A stretch of 64,000 bases of DNA, taken from contig NZ_CP053707.1 in assembly GCF_013201035.1 (NCBI RefSeq), positions 3,596,001 through 3,660,000 of the forward strand, written 5' to 3'. The notes beneath the pieces were generated by a model. It was not told where the DNA came from, did not search any database, and was given only the letters and a program-made list of their open reading frames with translations. The DNA is from Arthrobacter sp. NEB 688 (lineage in GTDB: Bacteria > Actinomycetota > Actinomycetes > Actinomycetales > Dermatophilaceae). The translations under genes and the position numbers were made by a program. Below are positions 1 to 7,995 of the stretch, piece by piece. Numbering within the stretch: the stretch's first letter is position 1; the number at the start of each line of letters is the position of its first letter.

Positions 1-137
1 ACGGAGCCGCCCCAGGCGCCGACGCCCGCCCCGGCGCTGCGCTCGGCCGTGGCCGACGCGGGCGCCGCACCGGTCAGGGCGGCGAGGCAGGCGAGCAGGA
101 CGAGGACGGCGACGCGGGCGCCGCCCCGGCGGGGCAT
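1..137 (-). CDS. Secreted protein, N-terminal part only (runs off window)
   Basis: Only about 45 codons are visible, and the gene continues beyond the window edge. The ATG lies 2 nt after the smpB stop, so the two are probably co-transcribed. The N-terminus is a clear export signal: a basic start (MPRRGGAR), a hydrophobic core (VAVLVLLACLAALTG) and an AxA-type site (APASA). The codons after the predicted cut are Ala/Gly-rich. Function cannot be assigned from this fragment. Confidence 0.6.
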   Translation of the reverse strand, partial: MPRRGGARVAVLVLLACLAALTGAAPASATAERSAGAGVGAWGGS

Positions 138-139
138 CC

Positions 140-631
140 TCAGTCCTCGCCGCGCCGCCGGGCGGAGATGGCCCGGTCGGCCTCGCGGCGGTCCTGCCGC
201 TCGCGCAGCGCCTGGCGCTTGTCGTAGGCCTTCTTGCCCTTGACGACGGCGATCTCGACCTTGGCGCGGCCGTCCTTGAAGTAGAGGCTGAGCGGCACGA
301 CCGAGTACCCGGACTCGCGCGTCGCCTGCGCGATCTTGTCGAGCTCGCGGCGGTGCAGCAGGAGCTTGCGGCGGCGGCGCGGCGTGTGGTTGGTCCACGT
401 GCCGTTGACGTACTCGGGGATGTGGACGCCCTCGAGCCAGAGGTCCTCGTCGCGGTCGAACCCGGCCCAGCCGTCGATGAGCGAGGCCCGGCCCATCCGC
501 AGGGCCTTGACCTCGGTGCCCATGAGGACCATCCCGGCCTCGTAGGTGTCCTCGACGAGGTAGTCGTGGCGCGCCTTGCGGTTGCTCGCCACGAGCTTCG
601 TGCCGGGGGTCCGCCCCTTGTCCTTCGCCAC
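140..631 (-). CDS. smpB: SsrA-binding protein SmpB (trans-translation)
   Basis: SmpB carries tmRNA to stalled ribosomes so that trans-translation can release them and tag the unfinished peptide. The 163-residue protein has the family core: the [23 protein letters not shown] segment near residues 20-43, the ASLIDGW strand, the [24 protein letters not shown] stretch and the basic C-terminal tail [10 protein letters not shown]. Length and tail are typical. The start is a GTG 7 nt after a TAGCCT hexamer with no Shine-Dalgarno, which suggests a leaderless mRNA. It sits downstream of ftsEX and an M23 hydrolase, a common actinobacterial order. The tmRNA gene itself is not in the window. Confidence 0.97.
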   Translation of the reverse strand: MAKDKGRTPGTKLVASNRKARHDYLVEDTYEAGMVLMGTEVKALRMGRASLIDGWAGFDRDEDLWLEGVHIPEYVNGTWTNHTPRRRRKLLLHRRELDKIAQATRESGYSVVPLSLYFKDGRAKVEIAVVKGKKAYDKRQALRERQDRREADRAISARRRGED

Positions 632-638
632 GGTCAGG

Positions 639-644
639 AGGCTA
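639..644 (-). promoter_or_regulatory. Candidate leaderless -10 hexamer of smpB
   Basis: TAGCCT on the minus strand lies 7 nt upstream of the GTG start. No ribosome binding site lies between, matching the TANNNT leaderless pattern seen repeatedly in this window. Confidence 0.6.
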
Positions 645-700
645 CCCGCCCGGGCCGGGTCGGCTCACGGCGATTCCCGCCGCGGCCCGCCGTCGCGTGC

Positions 701-2110
701 TCAGCCGAGGGTGTTGAGCCACTTGCGGGGGTCGACGAACGCGCCGTCCTGCAGCGTCTCGAAGTGCAGGTGGCAGCCGGTCGAGGTGCCGGTGGTCCCG
801 CTGTAGGCGATGAGCTGGCCGCGGCTGACCGAGCCGCCGTTCACGACGAACGAGGTGAGGTGGTTGTACGTCGAGGCGAGCCCGACCCCGCGCTCGAGGC
901 CGTGGTCGATGACGATGCGGTTGCCGTAGCCGCCGCCCCAGCCGGCCGAGACGATCGTGCCGGAGGCCGCCGCGTAGACCGGCGTGCCGCAGCCCACCGC
1001 GTAGTCGCGGCCCGAGTGCAGCTTCCAGTAGTGGTAGATCGGGTGGAAGCGCTGGCCGAACTCGGAGCTGACCCAGCCGGTGCGCACGGGACGGGAGAGG
1101 ACACCCGACCCGGTCGAGGACCCGCCGCCGCCCCCGCCGCCGGAGGTCCCGCCGGAGGAGGAGCCCCCGGAGGAGGACCCTCCCGAGGACCCGCTGCCGC
1201 CCTTGTTCTGCTCGGCGCGCTTCTTGGCCTCGGCCGCGGCGCGGGCGCGCGCCTCGGCGGCCCGGCGGGCGAGCACGGCGCTCAGGCGGTCCTGCTCGGC
1301 CTTCATCTCGTCGAGCTGCTTCTTGTCCTGCGCGAGCGCCTCGCGGAAGTCCGTCGCCTGGCCCCGCTGGGCGGTGACGAGCGACTCGAGGTCGAGCTGG
1401 GCCTGCTGCGCCGTGGCCCGGGCGGCCTCGGCCCGCTTCAGCGCGGCGGCCGCCGCCTTCTGCTTGCGTACCGAGTCGACCCGCAGGGCGCTCACGTGGT
1501 CCTCGAGCGCGGTGAGGCCGGCCTGCTCGGTCGTCAGGCGCTGCATCGTCGCGTTCTGCACGTCGAGGACGGTGTCGACCATCGCGAGCCGGTCGGCGAA
1601 CTGCTGCGGCTGGGTGCTGGAGAGGGCGACGTCGAGCTGGCCGAAGCCCTGCTGCTGGTAGACCTGCGAGGCGAACTGCGCCAGGCGCTTGCGCCCGGCG
1701 GCCACGGCCTTGGTCGAGGCCTGGAGGTCGGCGGCGGCCTTGGCCTCGTTGGCCTTCGCGACCTCGAGGTCCTGGGTCGCCTTGGCCTCGGCGGCGTCGG
1801 CGGCGTCGGCGGCCGAGCGGGCCTTGTCGAGGGCGCCGCGGGCGGCCGGCAGCTTGTCCTCGGTGGCGTGCAGCTTCTTGTAGGCCGCGCGCAGGGAGTC
1901 GGTCGAGTCCTCGACCTGGTTCTCGAGGTCGTCGACCTTGGCGTCGACCTGTCGCTTCTGGGTGCCCGGGTCCGGGGCGGCCGGGGCCGCGGGGGCGACC
2001 GCGAGCACGAGCGCGGTGGAGCAGGTCATCGCCGCGGCGAGCCCGAGGAGCCGTCGCGAGGCGGGGCCGCGCAGGCGGTCAGGTCGTCCCATGATCACCA
2101 TTGGTAACAC
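701..2110 (-). CDS. Secreted coiled-coil M23 peptidoglycan endopeptidase (FtsEX-linked)
   Basis: This is a probable zinc endopeptidase cutting peptidoglycan cross-links outside the membrane. A signal peptide (LLGLAAAMTCSTALVLAVAPAAPAAP) is followed by about 260 residues of Ala/Lys/Glu/Gln-rich coiled coil, a Gly/Ser linker, and a C-terminal M23 domain. The M23 domain has LHSGRDYAV (first zinc ligands) and CHLHFET (HxH motif). The layout matches EnvC/RipC-type hydrolases that are switched on by FtsEX, and ftsX-ftsE lie directly upstream. I chose a GTG start because GGAGG sits 8 nt before it. ATG codons at 2101 and 2092 are alternatives with poorer spacing. A hairpin separates it from ftsX, so it may have its own promoter. 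Confidence 0.9.
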   Translation of the reverse strand: MLPMVIMGRPDRLRGPASRRLLGLAAAMTCSTALVLAVAPAAPAAPDPGTQKRQVDAKVDDLENQVEDSTDSLRAAYKKLHATEDKLPAARGALDKARSAADAADAAEAKATQDLEVAKANEAKAAADLQASTKAVAAGRKRLAQFASQVYQQQGFGQLDVALSSTQPQQFADRLAMVDTVLDVQNATMQRLTTEQAGLTALEDHVSALRVDSVRKQKAAAAALKRAEAARATAQQAQLDLESLVTAQRGQATDFREALAQDKKQLDEMKAEQDRLSAVLARRAAEARARAAAEAKKRAEQNKGGSGSSGGSSSGGSSSGGTSGGGGGGGSSTGSGVLSRPVRTGWVSSEFGQRFHPIYHYWKLHSGRDYAVGCGTPVYAAASGTIVSAGWGGGYGNRIVIDHGLERGVGLASTYNHLTSFVVNGGSVSRGQLIAYSGTTGTSTGCHLHFETLQDGAFVDPRKWLNTLG

Positions 2111-2188
2111 GAACCACACCTCCGTGCACAGCCGACAGGCACACCGTCGGCCGACCGGAGGACGGCCCGGCATCAGGACTCTCTCAGC

Positions 2189-2217
2189 GCGCGGACGCCG
2201 CCGGGCGGCGTCCGCGC
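2189..2217 (-). terminator. Hairpin downstream of ftsX
   Basis: A perfect 12-bp GC stem with a 5-nt loop starts 14 nt after the ftsX stop on the minus strand. No T run follows, as is usual in high-GC actinobacteria. It could terminate or attenuate ftsEX transcription before the M23 gene. Confidence 0.5.
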
Positions 2218-2230
2218 AGGTCAGGACGGG

Positions 2231-3136
2231 TCAGACCCGCAGGTAGCGGCGCAGCGTGACGACACTCGTCCCGACGGCGATGAGGACGACGCCGCCGAGC
2301 ATCCACGGGGCGAGCAGCCACACGTCGGAGGTGCCGATGAACGCCTGCGACAGCGCGATCTGGCTCGCGCCCTCGGTGAAGACGTACTGGGTCAGCCCGA
2401 TGAGCAGCCCGACGGCGAGCAGCACCCCGACCGCCGAGACGATGACCATCTCGGAGATGAACGGGGCCCGGATGGTCCAGTTCGAGGCGCCGACCAGCCG
2501 CATGATGCCGATCTCGCGGCGCCGGATGAACGCCGCCTGCCGGATCGTCGTCGCCATGAGGAGGGCCGCGCAGGCCGCCATGAGCGCCGCGAGGAAGACC
2601 GCGAAGACGGTGATCCAGTTGATGATCGTGAAGAACTTCGAGAGGACCTTCTCCTGGTCCTGGACGGTCGCCACCCCCGGCGCGTCCTCGAACTGCGTCG
2701 TGACGTTCTTGAACTTCGTCGGGTCGTCGAGCTGCACCCGCAGGCTCGGTGGCAGGTCACCGACCTGGACGTTGCCGGCGATCGGGCTGTTGCGGAACTG
2801 CTCCTTGAAGCGCTGGAACGCGTCCTGCTCGGACTCGTAGAAGACCTGCTTGACCTCGGGCAGCGCCTCGAGCTGGTCCTGCAGGGCGGTGCGCTGGGCG
2901 TCGGTCGCGGCCTTGCCCTCGCAGTTGGGCGCCAGGGCGTTGGCGTTGCACAGGTAGATCGACACCTGGATGCGGTCGTACCAGTAGCCCTTCATCGTGT
3001 CCGCCTGGCGCTGGGCGAGCAGCCCGAGGCCGAGGAGGAACATCGCGACCATCGTCACGAGCACGACCGAGACGGCCATCGAGATGTTGCGGCGCAGGCC
3101 GGACCCGACCTCGGAGGCGAGGAAGCGCATCTGCAT
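2231..3136 (-). CDS. ftsX: Cell division ABC transporter permease FtsX
   Basis: FtsX is the membrane half of FtsEX. It transmits ATP hydrolysis by FtsE to an extracellular peptidoglycan hydrolase at the septum. The 301-residue protein has an N-terminal membrane segment (residues about 22-42), a large external domain with a Cys pair (IYLCNANALAPNCEG), then three C-terminal membrane helices with the FtsX core (RRREIGIMRLVGAS). It begins 1 nt after the ftsE stop, so the pair is translationally linked. The downstream M23 protein is the likely external partner. Confidence 0.96.
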   Translation of the reverse strand: MQMRFLASEVGSGLRRNISMAVSVVLVTMVAMFLLGLGLLAQRQADTMKGYWYDRIQVSIYLCNANALAPNCEGKAATDAQRTALQDQLEALPEVKQVFYESEQDAFQRFKEQFRNSPIAGNVQVGDLPPSLRVQLDDPTKFKNVTTQFEDAPGVATVQDQEKVLSKFFTIINWITVFAVFLAALMAACAALLMATTIRQAAFIRRREIGIMRLVGASNWTIRAPFISEMVIVSAVGVLLAVGLLIGLTQYVFTEGASQIALSQAFIGTSDVWLLAPWMLGGVVLIAVGTSVVTLRRYLRV

Positions 3137-3137
3137 C

Positions 3138-3860
3138 TCAGGCCTCCCCGTCCGTCGTCACCACGGGGATCTCCTCGGTGGGGTGGTAGCTCGCGTCCTG
3201 CTCGTCGCGCACGACGTGGCCGTCGGCGAGCTGGAGGACCCGGCGGCGCAGGTCGTTGACGATGTCGTGGTCGTGCGTGGCCATGATGATCGTCGTCCCG
3301 GTGCGGTTGATGCGGTCGAGGAGGCGCACGATCTCGAGGCTGATGGCCTGGTCGAGGTTGCCGGTCGGCTCGTCGCACAGGAGGATCTGCGGGCGGTTGA
3401 CGACGGCGCGGGCGATGGCGACGCGCTGCTGCTCACCACCGGAGAGCTGGTGCGGGAAGCGCTTCTCCTTGCCGGCGAGCCCGACCATCTCGAGGGTCTC
3501 GGGCACGAGCTGGCGGATGGCGTGGCGCGGCTTGCCGATGACCTGGAGGGCGTACGCGACGTTCTCGTGGACGGTCTTGTTCGGCAGCAGCCGGAAGTCC
3601 TGGAAGACCGCGCCCATCTCGCGGCGCAGCCGGGGCACCTGGCGGGTCGACAGCTTGCGCAGGTCGTGGCCGGCGACGAGCACGACGCCCTCGGTGGCGG
3701 CCTCCTCGCGCAGCGCGAGGCGCAGCATCGTCGACTTGCCGGAGCCGGAGGGCCCGACGACGAAGACGAACTCGCCGCGGTCGATGTCGACGTCGACCTT
3801 GTCCAGGGCCGGCCGCGTGGAGCGCGGGTAGACCTTCGTGACGTTCTCGAAGCGGATCAT
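3138..3860 (-). CDS. ftsE: Cell division ATP-binding protein FtsE
   Basis: FtsE is the cytoplasmic ABC ATPase that drives FtsX. The 240-residue protein shows a full ABC set: Walker [10 protein letters not shown] near residue 37, a Q-loop (VFQDFRLLP), signature LSGGEQQR, Walker [13 protein letters not shown] and the H-switch ATHDHD. The C-terminal tail after about residue 215 is a short acidic extension often seen in actinobacteria. It heads the ftsE-ftsX operon. In most actinobacteria prfB lies directly upstream; here prfB is separated by two genes, one of them on the opposite strand. Confidence 0.96.
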   Translation of the reverse strand: MIRFENVTKVYPRSTRPALDKVDVDIDRGEFVFVVGPSGSGKSTMLRLALREEAATEGVVLVAGHDLRKLSTRQVPRLRREMGAVFQDFRLLPNKTVHENVAYALQVIGKPRHAIRQLVPETLEMVGLAGKEKRFPHQLSGGEQQRVAIARAVVNRPQILLCDEPTGNLDQAISLEIVRLLDRINRTGTTIIMATHDHDIVNDLRRRVLQLADGHVVRDEQDASYHPTEEIPVVTTDGEA

Positions 3861-4063
3861 GCGGAGCAGAGGGCCTCACGGCTCGGGGGCGGGGACCGTG
3901 GGGCGCCACGGCACTCTCGAGGATAGGTCGACTCCCCGCGCGAGCCGGTCAGCCCACGCCCCTCGGCGGGTCACCGGCCCGCCGACCGGGGCCGCGGCGC
4001 GTCCGGCGTCGGGCCGGAATCCCCCCGTTCGTCGGACCCGCGCGCCCGTCCGGGGTTACAGTC

Positions 4064-4098
4064 CCCGTGTCCCGGGCCTCCTGACCCCGGGACACGGG
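4064..4098 (+). promoter_or_regulatory. 13-bp perfect inverted repeat in leader of the CWB2 gene
   Basis: Arms at 4064-4076 and 4086-4098 are perfectly complementary, with a 9-nt loop. The repeat sits about 58 nt before the downstream ATG and just after a TACAGT hexamer at 4057-4062 that could be a -10 box, so the mRNA would begin with this hairpin. It could be a leader attenuator, an operator or a terminator read from the left. The rest of the ftsE/CWB2 divergent gap (3861-4156) shows only a possible minus-strand TATCCT hexamer near 3918 for ftsE. Confidence 0.4.
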
Positions 4099-4156
4099 TC
4101 CGAGCGCAGGGGTGCCGGATGCGGACCCTTCCTCTGTCGTCAGTGAGGACGTCACC

Positions 4157-6241
4157 ATGCCCCGCACCCTCTTCCCCGCCGTCGCCGTCGCGGCGCTGAC
4201 CGCTCTCGTCGCCACCTCGGCGACGACGGCCTCCGCCGTCGAGCCGACGGTCGAGCGCGATGCCCCTGCCCCCGTCAGCGCCGCGTCCGCCGACCACCAC
4301 GCCTTCGCCCAGGCCCTGCGCCGGGCCCGGGGCGAGGGCGCGCAGGCCGGCCTCGCGGCCGCGCTCACCGCTCCCCCGGCCCCCGCGGCCCTCTGGGTCT
4401 CGGACGGGGTCGGCACCGCCCGGGTGTCGTTCAAGAACGCCGCCGGCGAGGTCGGGACGATCTCGCCCCGGACCGACCGCACCGACGTCGCCGTGGGGCC
4501 GGCCGGCGACACGATGGCCTACCGCGCCGGCGGCGTCGTCCACGTCGAGCCCCTGCCGCTCGGCAGCGGGACGGTCGTCGACCACCCCGCCTCCGACGTC
4601 CCGGCCGCCTGGGGGCCCGCAGGCGACGGGTTCGCGCTGACGACCGACGCGGGGCTCTTCGCCCAGTCGACCAACCCCGACTACCGCCTGCCGTTCGAGA
4701 GCCCGGTCGACGGCACGCAGCCCGCGGTCAGCCCCTACGGCGGCGAGCTGTTCGTGCACACCGGCTCCGGGGCCACGGCCGACATCACCGGGACGGCCGC
4801 ACCGTTCATCGGCACCTACGGCGGGGTCGGCACGTACGCGCTCGGCCTGACCGCGTACCAGCCGGAGGGCCCCGGCCTCGGCCAGGAGCCGGGCACGGGC
4901 ATCGTCCCGGGGGTCGACGACGGCGCGACCTACCTCGCCTTCGAGGGCGTCGTCCCCGCCGGCGCGGGGGCCCGCCTCTACGTCGACCACCAGGACACCC
5001 CCGGGTCGGACGGCACCGGCTACGGCACCCCCGTCGCCGTCGCCGACCTCGGCCCGACCCTCTGCGGGGTCGCGGCCCCGGTCTTCTCGCCGGACCGCCG
5101 CTGGCTGGCGTACGTCCGGCCGAGCGGCCCGGTCGGCAGCGAGTGCTCCGCCTTCGAGGTGCGCCTGCACAAGGCCGACTCGAGCAGCCGGTACTCGACC
5201 GACGGCGTGGACGTGCTGCTCGCCTCCCGGACCACGAAGCCGACGCTGCTGTCCTTCGAGCCGAGGAACCCGGCGGCCGACCCCCAGCGCATCGACGGCG
5301 CGAACCGGTACGAGGTCTCGGCGAACACCGCCGCGTACTACGACCCGACGACGAGCGAGGCCGCGGTCGTCGCGGGCGCCTACGCCGAGGCCGACGCGCT
5401 CTCCGGCGGCCCGCTCGCGACCGAGAACCAGGGGCCGCTCCTGCTCACCGACTCGCGGGCGCTGCGCCCCGAGACGGCCCAGGCCCTCGTCGGCAGCCTG
5501 GCCAAGGGCAAGACCGTCTACATCCTCGGCGGCACCGTCACCGTCCCGGCCTCGGTCGAGACCGCCATCCGCACCCTTGGCTACCCCACCAAGCGGATCG
5601 GCGGCGCGAACCGCTTCGAGGTCGCGGTCAACGTCGCCAAGGAGATGGACCGGCTGCGCGGCGGCACCGGCGGACCGACGCTGCCGACGGCGGCCTTCGT
5701 CTCCTCCGGCTGGGCCTTCGCCGACGCGCTGGTGGCCGGCCCGCCCGCGACCGCCTACGACGCCCCGATCCTCCTGACCAACGGGGCGAAGCTGCCCGAC
5801 GTGACGAAGGCCTACCTCGACTCGCTCGGCCAGAGCGCGCAGATCTTCGCGATCGGTGGCTCGGGCAAGGACGCGGTCGTCCGGGACCCGCGCACCGAGG
5901 TCGTCGACGGCGCCAACCGCTACGAGGTCGCCGCCAACGTGGCGCAGCGCTTCTTCGCCGGGTGGTGGATCCTCGCCCTCGCCGACGGCCGCAACTGGCC
6001 CGACGCGGCCTCCGCCGGGGCGTTCATGGGCCTGTACGGCCAGCCGATCCTCCTGACCAACGGCAAGTCGACGCTGCCCGCCGGCACCGAGGCGCAGATC
6101 CGCCAGACCGAGGAGTCGATCGACAGCGTGCTCGTCTTCGGCGGGCTCCCGTCGGTGCCGCAGGGCGCGATGGACGCCGGGCAGCGCCTGGCCGGCAGCC
6201 AGACCTCGTACTACGGGCCGAACTTCACGAGCACGCAGTAG
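4157..6241 (+). CDS. Secreted protein with beta-propeller-like region and three cell-wall-binding type 2 repeats
   Basis: The protein is 694 residues. A signal peptide (residues 1-29, cut near TASAVEP) is followed by a region of about 340 residues with TolB/PD40-like strands such as VSPYGGELF and FSPDRRWLAYVR, probably a beta-propeller. Three CWB2 repeats follow near residues 377, 480 and 582, each opening with (D/G)GANR(Y/F)EVxxN. CWB2 repeats bind anionic wall polymers in Firmicutes, so surface attachment is likely. The ATG at 4157 is preceded by GAGGA at good spacing; an upstream in-frame ATG at 4112 would precede the signal peptide and is less likely. The gene interrupts the usual prfB-ftsE order on the opposite strand, suggesting insertion. 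Confidence 0.85.
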   Translation: MPRTLFPAVAVAALTALVATSATTASAVEPTVERDAPAPVSAASADHHAFAQALRRARGEGAQAGLAAALTAPPAPAALWVSDGVGTARVSFKNAAGEVGTISPRTDRTDVAVGPAGDTMAYRAGGVVHVEPLPLGSGTVVDHPASDVPAAWGPAGDGFALTTDAGLFAQSTNPDYRLPFESPVDGTQPAVSPYGGELFVHTGSGATADITGTAAPFIGTYGGVGTYALGLTAYQPEGPGLGQEPGTGIVPGVDDGATYLAFEGVVPAGAGARLYVDHQDTPGSDGTGYGTPVAVADLGPTLCGVAAPVFSPDRRWLAYVRPSGPVGSECSAFEVRLHKADSSSRYSTDGVDVLLASRTTKPTLLSFEPRNPAADPQRIDGANRYEVSANTAAYYDPTTSEAAVVAGAYAEADALSGGPLATENQGPLLLTDSRALRPETAQALVGSLAKGKTVYILGGTVTVPASVETAIRTLGYPTKRIGGANRFEVAVNVAKEMDRLRGGTGGPTLPTAAFVSSGWAFADALVAGPPATAYDAPILLTNGAKLPDVTKAYLDSLGQSAQIFAIGGSGKDAVVRDPRTEVVDGANRYEVAANVAQRFFAGWWILALADGRNWPDAASAGAFMGLYGQPILLTNGKSTLPAGTEAQIRQTEESIDSVLVFGGLPSVPQGAMDAGQRLAGSQTSYYGPNFTSTQ

Positions 6242-6254
6242 CCGGGCGGCCGCC

Positions 6255-6779
6255 TCAGGCGGTGTCGGGACGGACGGCGGGGAGCCCGGAGGCGGGCGAC
6301 CCGCCGTCCGGCGTCACGCCGAGCACGTCCCGGAAGCTGGCCCCCACGGCGGCGGCCGCGCGGCGGGCGTCGCCCTCGGGCAGGAAGGGCCCGCTGGGGA
6401 CGTCGTCGGGCCAGAAGCGCACGAAGTCCTTGCCGTCGGTGGCGGTCGGCACGTGCCACCCGTCGGCGAGGAGCCGCTCCTCCTCCTCGCGGGTCCACGG
6501 GAAGGACCCGCCGGCCCGCGGCGAGCCGACCCAGTGACCGCGCAGGTGGTCCTCGGCGCGCACGAGCCGGACGAAGGGCGCGACCGGGCGACGTCCGCCG
6601 CCGAGCAGCCAGCGCAGCCGCGAGCCGCTGCGGGCCATCCGCTCGTGCCCGGGCGGGGCCGTGACGGTGAGGGACGCGCCGTCGGCCAGGCCGCGCACGG
6701 CGACGACGAGCGCGTCCTCCCAGGTCGACCACGTGGTGGGCCCGGCGGCCCCGGACGGCGCGGCGTGCTCGGCGGTCAT
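6255..6779 (-). CDS. Hypothetical protein, possible TY-Chap/YbjN-like chaperone fold
   Basis: The 174-residue protein has no signal or membrane segment. The N-terminal stretch (TTWSTWEDALVVAVRGLADG) and the LRGHWVGSP...FPWTREEEERLLADGW pattern recall TY-Chap-type domains found in actinobacteria, but I am not certain. The start lies 3 nt after the prfB stop, so it is the second gene of a prfB transcript. It ends 13 nt from the convergent CWB2 gene. No catalytic motif is visible. Confidence 0.75.
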   Translation of the reverse strand: MTAEHAAPSGAAGPTTWSTWEDALVVAVRGLADGASLTVTAPPGHERMARSGSRLRWLLGGGRRPVAPFVRLVRAEDHLRGHWVGSPRAGGSFPWTREEEERLLADGWHVPTATDGKDFVRFWPDDVPSGPFLPEGDARRAAAAVGASFRDVLGVTPDGGSPASGLPAVRPDTA

Positions 6780-6782
6780 CGC

Positions 6783-7901
6783 TCAGCCCTCGGCGGCGGC
6801 CTTGTCCTGGGCGATCTGCCACCGGATGCCGGCCTCGATGAAGCCGTCGATGTCGCCGTCGAAGACGCCCGAGGTGTTGCCGACCTCGAAGTTCGTCCGC
6901 AGGTCCTTGACCATCTGGTACGGGTGCAGGACGTAGGAGCGCATCTGCTCGCCCCAGCTGGCCTTGACGTCGCCGGCGAGCTCCTTGCGCTCGGCGGCCT
7001 CCTCGGCCTTCTTGAGCAGGAGGAGCCGCGACTGCATGACCCGCAGGGCCGCGGCGCGGTTCTGGATCTGGCTCTTCTCGTTCTGCATCGACACGACGGT
7101 GCCGGTGGGCAGGTGCGTCATGCGCACGGCGGAGTCGGTGGTGTTGACCGACTGGCCACCGGGCCCGCTGGAGCGGAAGACGTCGATCTTCAGGTCGTTC
7201 TCGGGGATCTCGATGGTGTCGGTCTGCTCGATGAGCGGCACGACCTCGACGGCGGCGAAGCTGGTCTGGCGGCGGCCCTGGTTGTCGAACGGGCTGATCC
7301 GCACGAGGCGGTGCGTGCCGCCCTCGACGCTGAGGTTGCCGTAGGCGTAGGGCACGTCGACCTCGAAGGTGGCCGACTTCAGCCCCGCCTCCTCGGCGTA
7401 GGAGGTGTCGAGGACCTTGACGGGGTAGTGGTGGCGCTCGGCCCAGCGCAGGTACATCCGCATGAGCATCTCGGCGAAGTCGGCGGCGTCGACGCCCCCG
7501 GCGCCCGCGCGGATGGTGACGACGGCGGCGCGCTCGTCGTACTCGCCGGAGAGCAGGGTGCGGACCTCGAGCTCGCCGACGGCCTTGCGCACGGAGACGA
7601 GCTCCTTCTCGGCCTCGGCGAGGGTCTCGGCGTCGTTCTCCTCCTGGCCCATCTCGACGAGGGCCTCGAGGTCGTCGATCCGCGCGTCCATGCTCGTGAC
7701 GCGGTCGTGCTCGGCCTTGGCCCGCGAGAGGCCCGAGGTCACCTGCTGGGCGCGCTCCTGGTCGTCCCAGAGCGAGGGCTCGGCGGCCTGCTGCTCGTAC
7801 TCGGCGATCTGCCGCTCGAGGGTGGCGAGGTCGGTGACCTCGCGGACCGACGCCATCGTGCCGCGCAGGTCCTTGATCTCCTGGGTGAAGTCGGTGGCCA
7901 C
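6783..7901 (-). CDS. prfB: Peptide chain release factor 2
   Basis: RF2 reads UGA and UAA stop codons and triggers peptide release. The 372-residue protein contains the recognition tripeptide in [10 protein letters not shown] (SPF) and the catalytic GGQ in [18 protein letters not shown]. The reading frame is continuous: there is no programmed +1 frameshift, which is normal for this phylum. The GTG start follows a TAGGCT hexamer by 8 nt without a Shine-Dalgarno, indicating a leaderless message. It is co-transcribed with the small downstream gene. Confidence 0.97.
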   Translation of the reverse strand: MATDFTQEIKDLRGTMASVREVTDLATLERQIAEYEQQAAEPSLWDDQERAQQVTSGLSRAKAEHDRVTSMDARIDDLEALVEMGQEENDAETLAEAEKELVSVRKAVGELEVRTLLSGEYDERAAVVTIRAGAGGVDAADFAEMLMRMYLRWAERHHYPVKVLDTSYAEEAGLKSATFEVDVPYAYGNLSVEGGTHRLVRISPFDNQGRRQTSFAAVEVVPLIEQTDTIEIPENDLKIDVFRSSGPGGQSVNTTDSAVRMTHLPTGTVVSMQNEKSQIQNRAAALRVMQSRLLLLKKAEEAAERKELAGDVKASWGEQMRSYVLHPYQMVKDLRTNFEVGNTSGVFDGDIDGFIEAGIRWQIAQDKAAAEG

Positions 7902-7909
7902 GAGGGGTC

Positions 7910-7915
7910 AGCCTA
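7910..7915 (-). promoter_or_regulatory. Candidate leaderless -10 hexamer of prfB
   Basis: TAGGCT on the minus strand, 8 nt before the GTG start, with no ribosome binding site between. Confidence 0.55.
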
Positions 7916-7944
7916 CGCGAGCGGCTCCCGTGGCCCGGACGCAG

Positions 7945-7978
7945 GACGCGGCCCGCACCGAGGGGTGCGGGCCGCGTC
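7945..7978 (-). terminator. Terminator hairpin after gntP
   Basis: A perfect 15-bp GC-rich stem with the 4-nt loop GAGG lies 17 nt past the gntP stop on the minus strand. It separates the gluconate operon from the prfB promoter 30 nt further on. Confidence 0.7.
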
Positions 7979-7995
7979 GCGGGCGTGCGGGTGCG

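Noticed and set aside
1-140. tmRNA gene (ssrA) next to smpB
   Set aside because: The region downstream of smpB encodes a signal-peptide protein. No tRNA-like acceptor or tag-reading frame is visible in the window.
4020-4156. c-di-AMP (ydaO) or other riboswitch before the CWB2 gene
   Set aside because: Apart from the 13-bp hairpin I could not match the conserved core of ydaO or other known classes.
6783-7901. Programmed frameshift in prfB
   Set aside because: The frame is continuous from start to stop; no in-frame TGA with a slippery CTT is present near codon 25.
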